This document shows positions 1 through 10,741 of a stretch of DNA of 64,000 bases, piece by piece. The notes under the pieces were generated by a model. The model saw nothing but the letters and a program-made list of their open reading frames with translations, did no database searches and was not told where the DNA came from. The stretch comes from an uncultured Prochlorococcus sp. (GTDB lineage Bacteria > Cyanobacteriota > Cyanobacteriia > PCC-6307 > Cyanobiaceae). The position numbers and the translations under genes were made by a program. The first letter of the stretch is position 1. Every line of letters begins with the position of its first letter. Location: contig CABZNT010000007.1 of assembly GCA_902527105.1 (NCBI GenBank), forward strand, positions 1-64,000. The letters run 5' to 3'.

Positions 1-593
1 AAAAAAGTTTCTATCTAATTAAAGCTCCTTATGGAGGAAAGATAACTGCAAAATATGCTGAGATAGGATCTTATGTCACACCAAGTACAAACTTAAGTTC
101 AGACCCTAAAACCAAAAACTTTATTTTTGAACTATCAGAGGGTCTAGAAATTGTTGCTAAAGTTCCTGAGAGTGACATTGGCAGAATAAAAATAGGTCAA
201 GAAGCTTCAGTAAGAATTGAGGCTTATCCCTCAAAAAAATATAGTGCCATAGTAAAAAAAATAGCTACAAGAGCTGTAAAAGATAATAATGTAACCTCAT
301 TCGAAGTAACTTTAAATTTTAAAGATATTTTTGAAGAAATTAAAATTGGAATGACTGCAGATCTTGAATTTAGAGTCAAAGGTATTGAAGAAAAAATCCT
401 AGTGCCAACAGTTTCTATTGTCACAGAAAAAGGTGAAAAAGGCATATTGAAAGTTGACAAAAACAATTCTCCCAAATTTGAAAAAATCGAAATTGGTATT
501 AGTAGTGGAAATAAAACTTCAGTCATTGATGGATTAGAACCTGGAGAGCAAATCTTTATTGATATTCCACCTTGGGCTAAGAAGAGAAAATGA
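1..593 (+). CDS. HlyD/RND-type periplasmic adaptor (membrane fusion) subunit, C-terminal part; 5' end outside window
   Basis: Frame 3 is open from the window edge to the TGA at 591-593 (..KAPYGGKITAKYAEIGSYVTP..VPESDIGRIKIGQEASVRIEAYPSKKYSAIVKKI..IKIGMTADLEF..), typical HlyD adaptor barrel; the listed ORF 351-593 is only its tail. Confidence 0.8.
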   Translation, partial: KSFYLIKAPYGGKITAKYAEIGSYVTPSTNLSSDPKTKNFIFELSEGLEIVAKVPESDIGRIKIGQEASVRIEAYPSKKYSAIVKKIATRAVKDNNVTSFEVTLNFKDIFEEIKIGMTADLEFRVKGIEEKILVPTVSIVTEKGEKGILKVDKNNSPKFEKIEIGISSGNKTSVIDGLEPGEQIFIDIPPWAKKRK

Positions 594-3520
594 GTTTAAA
601 ATCTGAAAACTCTAAAAAACCAATTTTACTTTTAGTCGATGGCCACTCACTTGCTTTTAGAAGCTTCTATGCATTTAGTAAAGGGATTGATGGAGGTTTA
701 ACCACTAAAGAGGGATTTCCAACAAGTGTCACTTATGGATTTCTAAAAAGTCTTCTGGATAATTGCAAAAATATTAGTCCTGAAGGTGTTTGTATTACGT
801 TTGATACCGAAAAACCAACTTTCAGACATGAATTAGATCCAAATTATAAGGCCAATAGAGATGTAGCACCAGATGTTTTTTTTCAGGATATTGAACAACT
901 AGAAATCATTCTAGAAGAAAGCCTTAATTTACCAATTTTTAAATCTCCAGGATACGAAGCAGATGATCTCCTAGGCACAATTGCTAATGATGCTTCTTCT
1001 AAAGGATGGTGCGTGAATATTCTTTCTGGAGATAGGGACTTATTTCAATTAGTAGATGATCAAAAAGATATTTATGTACTTTATATGGGTGGTGGTCCAT
1101 ATGCGAAAAGTGGTAATCCAACTCTTATGAATGAAAATGGAGTAAAAGAAAAATTAGGTGTTTCGCCAGAAAGAGTAGTTGATCTTAAAGCCCTAACTGG
1201 TGATAGTTCTGATAATATTCCGGGTATTAAAGGGGTAGGTCCAAAAACTGCAATTAATCTACTAAAAGAAAACGACACTCTTGATGGGATTTATCAGGCT
1301 TTGGACAAGATTCAGCAGAACAATGATAAAAAATATAAAGGATTCATTAAAGGTTCAGTTATAGAAAAGCTCAGAAACGATAAACATAATGCTTTTCTTT
1401 CCAGGGATTTAGCAAAAATAAATACTGAGGTGCCTTTAATTTTAAGTAACGGTTATGAATTAAAAAGTATAAATCAAGAACTACTTTCAGAGTCACTAAA
1501 AAAATTAGAACTATCAACACTACTTAGACAAATTGATATTTTCAATTCAACTTTCAGCAAAGGTGGTTTTGACAAAAATAATGTAGCTAAAGAGGAGGAG
1601 AAGGCACCAAAAGTCGCGGGCAATAATGAATTAGAAAATAGTGAAAATAAAATCCCTAAAATCAACGTAACTGTTGTAAATGATTTCGAATTACTTGATA
1701 AATTAATTCAAAGATTAGACAAAACTAATCAAATAGTTTCTTTAGATACAGAGACCAATAGTTTGAATCCAATCGATGCGGAACTTGTTGGGATAGGGTT
1801 ATGTCTTGGAGAAGAAAATGATGATTTATTTTATATACCTCTTGGTCATCAAACAAAAAAGGAGACCTCTAATCAATTATCAATTGAAGATGTTTTCTCA
1901 AAGCTAAGAAATTGGATAGAAGATCCAAAAAAAGAAAAGGCACTCCAAAATTCTAAATTTGATAGGCAAATATTTTTTAATCATGGACTTGATCTTAAAG
2001 GCGTAACCTTTGACACCTTGTTAGCAGACTACCTTCTTAATAATCAGGAGAAACATGGGTTAAGTGAAATTAGTTTTAGATTATTTGGATTTAAGCCTCC
2101 TTCATTTAAGGAGACAGTTGGGAAAAATAAAGATTTTTCATATGTTGATATTGATGAAGCAAGTATTTACTGCGGTTATGATGTTTTTATAACTTTTAAG
2201 ATTGTCAAAATTTTTAAAGAAAGTTTTTCAAAGGAAAAAGATGAATTAATAAAATTGTTCGAAGAAATCGAGCTGCCTTTAGAGCCGGTATTGTCCCAAA
2301 TGGAAATGAATGGCATAACCATCGACATCCCTTACTTGGATAAACTCTCAAAAGAATTAAAAAGTACCTTAGAAGATATTGAAAGTAAAGTTTATGAGTT
2401 AGCAGAAGAGAGTTTCAATCTATCTTCACCAAAACAACTTGGTGAGATCTTGTTTGAAAAATTAAATTTGGATAAGAAAAAATCACGGAAAACCAAAACA
2501 GGATGGAGTACAGATGCAGTAGTTCTGGAAAGATTAGTCGACGAACATGAAATAATCCAACATTTAATAAAACATAGAACTCTTAGCAAATTACTAAGCA
2601 CATATATTGATGCTCTTCCAAATCTTATTAACGAAAAGACAGGAAGAGTTCATACAAACTTTAATCAAGCTGCTACAGCGACGGGGAGACTAAGTAGTAG
2701 CAATCCTAATCTTCAAAATATCCCGGTTAGGACTGAATTTAGTAGGAGAATCAGAAAAGCATTCTTGCCTGAAAAAAATTGGAAACTTTTATCAGCTGAT
2801 TATTCTCAGATCGAATTAAGAATACTCGCTCACTTAGCGGATGAAGAAATACTAATAAATGCATTTCATAAAAATGATGACATTCATTCTTTGACTGCAA
2901 GATTAATTTTTGAGAAAGAAGAAATTTCTTCTGATGAGCGGAGAGTTGGGAAGACAATAAATTTCGGAGTTATCTATGGTATGGGAATTAAAAAGTTTGC
3001 ACGTTCTACAGGAGTAAGTACTCCAGAAGCAAAAGAATTCCTAATAAAATACAAAGAAAGATATTCAAAAATTTTCAAATTTCTTGAACTTCAAGAAAGG
3101 CTTGCCTTATCAAAAGGTTATGTAAAAACAATTTTTGGTAGAAAGAGAGAATTTAAGTTTGATAAAAATGGACTTGGAAGACTAATAGGAAAAGATCCTT
3201 ACGAAATTGACTTGCAGTCCGCAAGAAGAGCTGGCATGGAAGCACAGTCACTAAGAGCCGCAGCCAATGCTCCCATTCAGGGTTCAAGTGCAGATATTAT
3301 TAAAATTGCAATGGTTCAACTAAATAAAAAATTCATAGAAATGAATGTTCCCGCAAAAATGCTTTTACAAGTTCATGATGAATTATTGTTTGAAGTTGAA
3401 CCAGATTCTTTGGAAATTACGACGAAATTAGTAAAGAAAACTATGGAAGATTGTGTAAAATTGAATGTGCCTCTTTTAGTTGATATTGGAATTGGAGACA
3501 ATTGGATGGAGACAAAATAA
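590..3520 (+). CDS. polA: DNA polymerase I
   Basis: 976 aa; 5' nuclease N-term (LLVDGHSLAFRSFYAF), 3'-5' exo-like domain, polymerase motifs (SADYSQIELRILAHL, RRVGKTINFGVIYGMG, QVHDELLFEVE). Confidence 0.98.
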   Translation: MSLKSENSKKPILLLVDGHSLAFRSFYAFSKGIDGGLTTKEGFPTSVTYGFLKSLLDNCKNISPEGVCITFDTEKPTFRHELDPNYKANRDVAPDVFFQDIEQLEIILEESLNLPIFKSPGYEADDLLGTIANDASSKGWCVNILSGDRDLFQLVDDQKDIYVLYMGGGPYAKSGNPTLMNENGVKEKLGVSPERVVDLKALTGDSSDNIPGIKGVGPKTAINLLKENDTLDGIYQALDKIQQNNDKKYKGFIKGSVIEKLRNDKHNAFLSRDLAKINTEVPLILSNGYELKSINQELLSESLKKLELSTLLRQIDIFNSTFSKGGFDKNNVAKEEEKAPKVAGNNELENSENKIPKINVTVVNDFELLDKLIQRLDKTNQIVSLDTETNSLNPIDAELVGIGLCLGEENDDLFYIPLGHQTKKETSNQLSIEDVFSKLRNWIEDPKKEKALQNSKFDRQIFFNHGLDLKGVTFDTLLADYLLNNQEKHGLSEISFRLFGFKPPSFKETVGKNKDFSYVDIDEASIYCGYDVFITFKIVKIFKESFSKEKDELIKLFEEIELPLEPVLSQMEMNGITIDIPYLDKLSKELKSTLEDIESKVYELAEESFNLSSPKQLGEILFEKLNLDKKKSRKTKTGWSTDAVVLERLVDEHEIIQHLIKHRTLSKLLSTYIDALPNLINEKTGRVHTNFNQAATATGRLSSSNPNLQNIPVRTEFSRRIRKAFLPEKNWKLLSADYSQIELRILAHLADEEILINAFHKNDDIHSLTARLIFEKEEISSDERRVGKTINFGVIYGMGIKKFARSTGVSTPEAKEFLIKYKERYSKIFKFLELQERLALSKGYVKTIFGRKREFKFDKNGLGRLIGKDPYEIDLQSARRAGMEAQSLRAAANAPIQGSSADIIKIAMVQLNKKFIEMNVPAKMLLQVHDELLFEVEPDSLEITTKLVKKTMEDCVKLNVPLLVDIGIGDNWMETK

Positions 3521-3544
3521 ACCTTGTGAAATACTTATTTTGAG

Positions 3545-5014
3545 ATGATCAAACTTTTTAATACTTTAAGCAAAAAAGTTGAGGTTTTTAAGCCTATTGA
3601 TGATGTAGTAAAAATTTACTGTTGTGGGGTAACTGTTTATGATTTATGTCATCTTGGTCATGCCAGAAGTTATATAGCTTGGGATGTATTGAGAAGATTT
3701 TTAATTTACAGTGATTTCAAAGTGAAGTATGTTCAAAATTTTACAGATATTGATGACAAGATCTTAAAAAGAGCGAAAGAAGAGAGCAGTTCAATGAAGG
3801 AAGTATCTGAAAAGAATATCATTGAATTTCATAAAGATATGGATTCTTTAGGGATAATGCGTCCGGATAGCATGCCAAGAGCAACGAATCATATATGCAA
3901 TATCTGCTCCTTCATAACTATCCTTGAGGATAAAGGTTATGCCTACTCTAGGGATGGAGATGTTTATTATTCTGTTTTTAAAAATAAAAATTATGGAAAG
4001 CTAAGTAATCAAAATATACAAGAACAAAATATCAATCAGCAAGGAAGAATGGCTAATGATGAAAATAGTAAAAAACTTAATCCGCAAGATTTTGCACTAT
4101 GGAAAAAAGCCAAAGATGATGAACCATTTTTTGATTCGCCATGGGGTAAAGGTAGGCCAGGATGGCATATTGAATGTTCAGCGATGGTTAAAGATGAATT
4201 AGGAGATACTATTGATATCCATTTAGGTGGTTCTGATTTGATTTTTCCACATCATGAGAATGAAATAGCCCAATCAGAAGCAGCCAATGGCAAAAAGCTA
4301 GCGAACTATTGGTTACACAATGGGATGGTCAATGTAAATGGACAAAAGATGAGTAAATCCCTTAAAAATTTTAAAACTATCAGAGAACTAATTAAGTCAG
4401 GTATAAGCCCTATGACTTTGCGATATTTTGTTATGACTGTGAATTATAGAAAACCACTTGATTTTACTGAAGAAGCTTTAAGGAGTGCTTCAGAAGCTTG
4501 GAAAAACATTAATGTAGCCCTTTCTTTTTTGGACCTTACAAAAGATACTTTTAAAACTATTGATAAGAATGAATCTATCGAAAACCGATATAAAGAGAAA
4601 ATAAGCTTTGAATTATCTCAAAAAAAGCTTAAATTTTCTGAGGCTCTTGGAAATGACCTTAATACAGCAGGTGCTATTGCAATTATTTACGATTTAGCAA
4701 AACCATTAAAAAACTTTTTAAACCAATTTCAAAGGGTAGAAGGTTTTAAAATAGACCTAAATGAAAAATTCTTTCTAGTTGAGAATTTTAAAACTCTTGA
4801 AAAGTTGACTGAGGTACTTGGTCTTAAAAAAGAGGTTTTAGTAAAAGAAAGTAAAATAAAAGAAGAAGAAATATCAATGCTTATTAATGAAAGATTGAAA
4901 GCGAAAAAGGAAAAGAATTATACGAAGGCCGATGAAATTAGGAATTTGTTAAAAGAAAAAGGTATTGAACTTATTGATCAATCAAAGGAAATAACAACAT
5001 GGATAAGGGTCTAA
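3545..5014 (+). CDS. cysS: cysteinyl-tRNA synthetase
   Basis: YCCGVTVYDLCHLGHARSYIAWDVLRR, GWHIECSAM, KMSKSLKNF. Confidence 0.98.
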   Translation: MIKLFNTLSKKVEVFKPIDDVVKIYCCGVTVYDLCHLGHARSYIAWDVLRRFLIYSDFKVKYVQNFTDIDDKILKRAKEESSSMKEVSEKNIIEFHKDMDSLGIMRPDSMPRATNHICNICSFITILEDKGYAYSRDGDVYYSVFKNKNYGKLSNQNIQEQNINQQGRMANDENSKKLNPQDFALWKKAKDDEPFFDSPWGKGRPGWHIECSAMVKDELGDTIDIHLGGSDLIFPHHENEIAQSEAANGKKLANYWLHNGMVNVNGQKMSKSLKNFKTIRELIKSGISPMTLRYFVMTVNYRKPLDFTEEALRSASEAWKNINVALSFLDLTKDTFKTIDKNESIENRYKEKISFELSQKKLKFSEALGNDLNTAGAIAIIYDLAKPLKNFLNQFQRVEGFKIDLNEKFFLVENFKTLEKLTEVLGLKKEVLVKESKIKEEEISMLINERLKAKKEKNYTKADEIRNLLKEKGIELIDQSKEITTWIRV

Positions 5015-5096
5015 ATTTTAAGAAAAAAACCAATTTGAAATTTTTGTTTTTTAAATACACCTTTAAATGGGAAGATATTAGAAATATCAGAGAAAA

Positions 5097-6326
5097 TTGA
5101 AATACATTACTGTGCTCGGTTCTACTGGTTCAATAGGGACTCAAACTCTCGAAATAGCTAGTGAGCAGCCTGATAAGTTTAAAGCCGTTGCTCTTTCTGC
5201 AGGAAGAAATATTAATTTATTAACTGAACAAGTTAAAACACATAAACCAGAGGTAGTTGCAATTGAGGATGAAAATCTCATAGAAGATTTAAAAGATAAT
5301 ATTAATAACTTAGTTTTGGATGATGCTCCCTTGGTTTTAGGTGGAAAGCAGGGGATTAACGCAGTTGCAGCATGGGATAAGGCAGATACTGTGGTAACAG
5401 GGATAGTAGGCTGTGCAGGCTTAATTCCAACAATGTCAGCAATTAATGCGGGGAAAAACATTGCACTTGCTAACAAAGAAACTTTAATTGCGGCAGGGCC
5501 AATTGTTATTCCTGCATTAAAGAAAAATAATAGCAGGCTTTTACCTGCTGATTCAGAACACTCTGCTATCTTTCAATGTTTACAAGGATTACCTAATTAT
5601 GAAAATGCAGATTTTTCAACAGGAGAGATGCCTAAGGGTTTAAGAGCCATACATTTAACAGCTTCTGGTGGTGCTTTCAGAGATTGGGCCGTTGAGGATT
5701 TAAAGCATGTCACAGTGGAAGATGCGACTTCACATCCTAATTGGGATATGGGAAAAAAAATAACTGTAGATTCTGCAACTCTTATGAATAAAGGATTAGA
5801 AGTTATAGAAGCTCATTATTTATTTGGGACCTCTTACGAAAATATCGAAATAGTTATCCACCCTCAAAGTATTATTCATTCAATGATTGAGATGGAAGAT
5901 TCTTCAGTATTAGCTCAATTAGGTTGGCCAGATATGAAACTACCCATTTTATTTGCGATGAGTTGGCCTGAAAGATTTAAAACAAATTGGAAAAGATTAA
6001 ACCTAAGTGAAATTGGAAAATTAACTTTTAAAAAGCCAGACGAGTTTAAATATCCATGTATGGGACTTGCCTATGCCGCAGGAAAATCTTCTGGGACTAT
6101 GCCTGCAGTCTTAAATGCTGCTAATGAAATGGCTGTTGAACAATTCCTCAAAGAAAAAATTTCTTTTCAAGAAATTCCAACATATATAAGTAAAGCTTGT
6201 GAATCACACATGGAGAATTTGAATTTGAGTCCCGAATTGGAGGATATTCTTGAAGTAGACAATTGGGCCAGATTTTTTGTTGAGCAAGAAATTAAAAAAG
6301 GAAAAAAATACGTAAGTATTGGATAA
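5097..6326 (+). CDS. dxr: 1-deoxy-D-xylulose 5-phosphate reductoisomerase
   Basis: [75 protein letters not shown] start. Confidence 0.97.
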   Translation: MKYITVLGSTGSIGTQTLEIASEQPDKFKAVALSAGRNINLLTEQVKTHKPEVVAIEDENLIEDLKDNINNLVLDDAPLVLGGKQGINAVAAWDKADTVVTGIVGCAGLIPTMSAINAGKNIALANKETLIAAGPIVIPALKKNNSRLLPADSEHSAIFQCLQGLPNYENADFSTGEMPKGLRAIHLTASGGAFRDWAVEDLKHVTVEDATSHPNWDMGKKITVDSATLMNKGLEVIEAHYLFGTSYENIEIVIHPQSIIHSMIEMEDSSVLAQLGWPDMKLPILFAMSWPERFKTNWKRLNLSEIGKLTFKKPDEFKYPCMGLAYAAGKSSGTMPAVLNAANEMAVEQFLKEKISFQEIPTYISKACESHMENLNLSPELEDILEVDNWARFFVEQEIKKGKKYVSIG

Positions 6327-6328
6327 AA

Positions 6329-6673
6329 GTGAATATAAAAAAACATCTTCTACTATGCGCAACACCAACAAAACAGAAATGCTTTAAAGGCAATGAAGGT
6401 CAAAAAACATGGGAATGTCTGAAAAAGACTTTAAAAAAATTTGAGAATGATCCCTCTACAAAAAACGTTCATATATTAAGATCAAAAGCTGACTGTTTAA
6501 GGGTATGTAAGAACGGCCCAATTCTTCTTATTTGGCCTGATGGTATTTGGTATGAGAAAGTTTCTCCAGAAAAAATTTCTGTAATTTTTACCTCACATAT
6601 TATTAACGGTAAGCCAATAGAAAAATGGATTTTTAAAAAAACACCATTTTTAAATAGTCCTAGATACTCATAA
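6329..6673 (+). CDS. thioredoxin-like (2Fe-2S) ferredoxin family protein
   Basis: LLLCATPTKQKC..LRSKADCLRVCKNGPILLIWPDGIWY, conserved Cys pattern; GTG start. Confidence 0.75.
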   Translation: MNIKKHLLLCATPTKQKCFKGNEGQKTWECLKKTLKKFENDPSTKNVHILRSKADCLRVCKNGPILLIWPDGIWYEKVSPEKISVIFTSHIINGKPIEKWIFKKTPFLNSPRYS

Positions 6674-7748
6674 ACCAGTTCTTTACGACTTCGTCTGACC
6701 AGCAGCCATTAATCGAATGAAAACCATTATGACCTCCTTTTTCAGTTATAAAAATAGTGAATTTATCAATAGATTCTTTTCTTAAATTCAAAGTATCTTT
6801 ATATGGAACCCAGGGATCATCCTTGGCATGAATAAAAAGCATTTGAGGTAATTTTTTTATTGAGTTTTGGATTCTAAATATTGGAGAAGCTTTAATATAA
6901 TAATCTTCTAAAGAATTAAATCCCCAACTTGGAGCTGTAAATTTCTGATCGAATTCTCTTATGCTTTTTAAATTTCTAATTTTTATTCTTAATTTCTCAT
7001 TATTAAGAATTTTGCCCTCATCATTAAATCCGTCCCATAACTGATTTTTTAAGCGGTGAAGTAACCATTTTTGGTAGATAGAATTTCTAGGTTTTTCAAT
7101 ACAGAGACTGCATGAAGATAAATCTAAAGGGGTACTCACGCAAGCAAGGCCATCTAAAAGTTTTTCTCCTTTGTTTTCGTCGTAATCTAGGCAGGCATTT
7201 AAAAGAATTGTTCCGCCTAAAGATAATCCAACTCCGTAAATTGGAAGATTATTATTCCTTTTAAAAAGATCTTTGAACTCTAAATTAATCAATTTTTTAA
7301 AATAATTAATTGCTGAAATAACATCACTGGAGCATCTAGCACAATAATTTCCTTTAGCTAAATATCTCGCTGATCCAGATCCTCTTAGATTTAATTTAAG
7401 AACTCCAAAACCATTATTTGCTAATTTCCTAGATATTCTTCTTAAACCAAACCGTTTAGTTGAGCCCCCTAAGCCATGTGTAACGATTACAAAACCCCTA
7501 AGTGAGTTTAAGTTTTCAGGTAATTCTAAAAAACCTAAAAGATAATCACATTCAAATTTTTTAGAAAGAATTTTATTAATCGGAAAGAATATTTTTTTAT
7601 TTGTTATTGATTTACCAAAATCAATAACAAAAGTATCTCTCAAAGTTTGTAAGTCACCACCTATCCAAGGTAAGACTTCTCGAAATGGCTTATTTTTTAT
7701 GTAATCTGAAAAACTAAAAGAAATACTATTATTTCTCCCCAACTCCAA
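6660..7748 (-). CDS. alpha/beta hydrolase, YheT family
   Basis: VTHGLGGS, YGVGLSLGGTILLNA, HAKDDPWVP, GGHNGF. Confidence 0.8.
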   Translation of the reverse strand: MELGRNNSISFSFSDYIKNKPFREVLPWIGGDLQTLRDTFVIDFGKSITNKKIFFPINKILSKKFECDYLLGFLELPENLNSLRGFVIVTHGLGGSTKRFGLRRISRKLANNGFGVLKLNLRGSGSARYLAKGNYCARCSSDVISAINYFKKLINLEFKDLFKRNNNLPIYGVGLSLGGTILLNACLDYDENKGEKLLDGLACVSTPLDLSSCSLCIEKPRNSIYQKWLLHRLKNQLWDGFNDEGKILNNEKLRIKIRNLKSIREFDQKFTAPSWGFNSLEDYYIKASPIFRIQNSIKKLPQMLFIHAKDDPWVPYKDTLNLRKESIDKFTIFITEKGGHNGFHSINGCWSDEVVKNWFMSI

Positions 7749-9168
7749 GATCCTTTAATTCTCCAATCAAATCATTCAGTACCTTTTTTGCATCACCAAA
7801 GACCATTGAGGTATTTGGCAAATCAAATAAATCATTTTTTATTCCGGAGTAACCTGCACTCATACCACGTTTAATTACAAATACCGTTCTTGCTTCCTGC
7901 ACATCAAGAACTGGCATGCCATATAAGGGTGAAGAGCTATCATTTTTAGCTTGAGGATTAACCACATCATTTGCTCCTAAAACTAAAACGACATCCGTTG
8001 CTGGAAAATCAGGATTTACAACGTCCATCTCTTTAAGTTGTTCGTATGGAACATCTGCTTCTGCTAAAAGTACATTCATATGTCCAGGCATCCTCCCTGC
8101 TACAGGATGAATTGCGTAAACAACTTCAATACCATTTTGCTCTAGTTTTTTTGTTACTTCCCTTAAAGTATGTTGAGCTTGAGCTACCGCTAGACCATAA
8201 CCAGGAACAATAATTACCTTGTTGGCTGCCTCTAAAGTCAATGCACATTCTTCAACACTGCAAGAAGTTATATTTGTATATTCTCCTGAACCAGAAGAGG
8301 CTGTACTTTGTGCAGATAAAGATCCTCCAAAAAGAACTGAGACCAATGATCTATTCATACCCTTACACATTACTTGAGTAAGTATTAGGCCTGCTGCTCC
8401 AACCATTGCGCCTGCTACTATCAAAAGCTGACTATCTACAACGAAACCTGCTGCTGCTGCTGCAATACCTGAATAGCTATTTAATAAAGATATAACGACT
8501 GGCATATCAGCGCCGCCAATTGGTAAAGTAACTCCAATACCTAATAAAGAAGAAACTATAACTAAAAGCCAAATAGAACTTGTATTGCCGTTTATCAAGT
8601 CAAAAAAGGCTATCAAGGAAGCAACTGCAAAAACAATATTTACAAAATGTCTAACTTTGCTCTGAGTCCATCCTGGAGTTGACAACCAACCCTGTAACTT
8701 TGCCATCGCCACAATTGAACCTGTGAAAGTTATGGCACCAACAAATATAGAAACAGATATTGAAACTTCGTTAATAAGTGACTTGAAAAAATCAAAAGTT
8801 TCTTGGCCACCAGATATAGGAAAAATAGCTACTCCTAAGGCCACTAAAAGTGATGACATTCCTCCACAACCATTGAACAACGCCACTGTTTCAGGCATGG
8901 AGGTCATAGGTACTTTTTTTGCAAGAATTGCTCCGAATAAACTACCTATGATTGACCCAATTATTATCCAAATCCAAGACTGAATAGCAATGCCAGAAGT
9001 GCCTAAATAATAAGAAAGTAATCCTACTACTGATAGCGACATTGCAAATGCAGCTAATCTATTGGCATCCCTTGCTGATTTTACTTTTGACAATCCTTTT
9101 ATTCCCAAAGCCAGTAAAAGTACTGCTAGAAGGTCAATAACGAATTTAATGATTACAGGTAGATTCAT
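7729..9168 (-). CDS. pntB: NAD(P) transhydrogenase subunit beta
   Basis: 479 aa; GADMPVVISLLNSYSGIAAAAAGFV, VPGYGLAVAQAQHTLRE, VLGANDVVNPQAKND. Confidence 0.97.
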   Translation of the reverse strand: MNLPVIIKFVIDLLAVLLLALGIKGLSKVKSARDANRLAAFAMSLSVVGLLSYYLGTSGIAIQSWIWIIIGSIIGSLFGAILAKKVPMTSMPETVALFNGCGGMSSLLVALGVAIFPISGGQETFDFFKSLINEVSISVSIFVGAITFTGSIVAMAKLQGWLSTPGWTQSKVRHFVNIVFAVASLIAFFDLINGNTSSIWLLVIVSSLLGIGVTLPIGGADMPVVISLLNSYSGIAAAAAGFVVDSQLLIVAGAMVGAAGLILTQVMCKGMNRSLVSVLFGGSLSAQSTASSGSGEYTNITSCSVEECALTLEAANKVIIVPGYGLAVAQAQHTLREVTKKLEQNGIEVVYAIHPVAGRMPGHMNVLLAEADVPYEQLKEMDVVNPDFPATDVVLVLGANDVVNPQAKNDSSSPLYGMPVLDVQEARTVFVIKRGMSAGYSGIKNDLFDLPNTSMVFGDAKKVLNDLIGELKDLGVGEK

Positions 9169-9177
9169 GTTTTAAAA

Positions 9178-9471
9178 TTACTTCTTATTTGATGGTTTAC
9201 GACTAAACATCGCGAGCATTCGATCAGTTACAAAGAAACCTCCTACAACGTTGAAAAGAGCAAATCCAAGAGAAACTGAACCAATGATTAAAAGTGGTAC
9301 GTTACCTTCCGCTTTTACAATTAAAGTCAAGGCTGCAAGCATTGTTATTCCTGAAATTGCATTTGCTCCACTCATTAAAGGTGTGTGAAGAGTAGGAGGA
9401 ACTTTTCCAATTAACTCGAGACCTAATAAACTACCAAGTAAAAGAACCCAAAGAAGACTTATAAAAGACAT
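9178..9471 (-). CDS. NAD(P) transhydrogenase alpha subunit, membrane part (PntA-2)
   Basis: 97 aa; LELIGKVPPTLHTPLMSGANAISGIT, between pntB and PntA-1. Confidence 0.93.
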   Translation of the reverse strand: MSFISLLWVLLLGSLLGLELIGKVPPTLHTPLMSGANAISGITMLAALTLIVKAEGNVPLLIIGSVSLGFALFNVVGGFFVTDRMLAMFSRKPSNKK

Positions 9472-9483
9472 AATTTTAAAACC

Positions 9484-10614
9484 TCAATTTTCAAAAACTT
9501 TATTTTGAAGAACAACTCCTTCGTCGCTTAATAAACATCCAGAAATGAGTTCATCCTCTTTATCTAATTTAATTACACCATCTTTTATAAATGGTGTAAT
9601 CAAAGATGTTAAGTTCTTAGCATAAAGTGAACTTGCATCATAAGGAACTGAAGAGGGTAATTCGCCCGCTCCTATAAGTTTTACCCCATCTTTGATAACA
9701 GTTTCATTTGATTTTGTTCCTTCGCAGTTCCCTCCCTGAGAAACTGCTAAATCAATAACTACTGCCCCAGGCCTCATTTTTTCAATCATGGGTGAGTCTA
9801 TTAAAACAGGAGCCTTTTTACCTAGAACTTGGGCAGTACATATAGCAACATCAGCTTCAGATAAATATTTAGTTAAAGTTGTTTTCTGTTTTGAGAGGAA
9901 TTCGGGTGTTACAGCTTTTGCATAACCTCCTGCCTCTCCTGGCTTTTCCTCAACTTCAGGAAGTTCTATAAATCTTGCTCCGAGTGACTCTACTTGTTCT
10001 TTAACAGCAGGTCTAATATCAGATACAAATACTATTGCTCCAAGTCTTTTCGCCGTAGCAACTGCCTGTAATCCTGCAACGCCTCCACCAAGAACCACTA
10101 CTTTTGCAGGTTGGACTGTCCCCGCTGCAGTCATAAGCATTGGGAAATATCTATCTAACTCACTTGCAGCCAAAAGTACTGCTTTATATCCAGCAATATT
10201 GGCCTGTGAAGAAAGAACATCGGAAGATTGAGCTCTACTAATCCTCGGGAGCAACTCTAATGATAAAGCTGAAATCTTATTACTTTTTATAATCCTAAGA
10301 AGCTCCTTATTACCATATGGGTTAAGAAGACCAAGAAGAACAGCGCCTTTCTTTAACTTAGTTAAATTGTCCTCTGATGGAATTTGAACACAAAATATTA
10401 AGTCAGCTTCACCCCAAATTTTTTGATCTAAGTTATTTATTATTGTTCCGCCCGATTCTTTATACGATAAGTCACTAAATCCTGATAATTTTCCTGCTGA
10501 ACTTTCAATATAAATATCACATCCAAGGCTTTTTAATTTCTTTACCGATTCTGGCGTAGCTGAAACTCTCCTTTCACCAGAGCTTGTTTCGGAAGGAATA
10601 AGTATCTTTGTCAA
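9484..10614 (-). CDS. pntA: NAD(P) transhydrogenase alpha subunit, soluble part (PntA-1)
   Basis: IPSETSSGERRVSATPESV, KVVVLGGGVAGLQAVATAKRLGAIVFVSDIRP. Confidence 0.96.
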   Translation of the reverse strand: MTKILIPSETSSGERRVSATPESVKKLKSLGCDIYIESSAGKLSGFSDLSYKESGGTIINNLDQKIWGEADLIFCVQIPSEDNLTKLKKGAVLLGLLNPYGNKELLRIIKSNKISALSLELLPRISRAQSSDVLSSQANIAGYKAVLLAASELDRYFPMLMTAAGTVQPAKVVVLGGGVAGLQAVATAKRLGAIVFVSDIRPAVKEQVESLGARFIELPEVEEKPGEAGGYAKAVTPEFLSKQKTTLTKYLSEADVAICTAQVLGKKAPVLIDSPMIEKMRPGAVVIDLAVSQGGNCEGTKSNETVIKDGVKLIGAGELPSSVPYDASSLYAKNLTSLITPFIKDGVIKLDKEDELISGCLLSDEGVVLQNKVFEN

Positions 10615-10741
10615 TTTATTTATTTTTTTAACATACTAAATATAAATTGAAGAAAGTCAAAAGTCTTGGATTTTTGTTAAAAATATATTTTCTTTTCTGT
10701 AAAAAATAGCTATCTAGAATATATAAGTACTAAATAATCAA

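Noticed and set aside
224-526. 100-aa minus-strand ORF
   Set aside because: Antisense to the HlyD-like coding frame that is open from the left edge.
5141-5476. 111-aa minus-strand ORF
   Set aside because: Antisense inside dxr.
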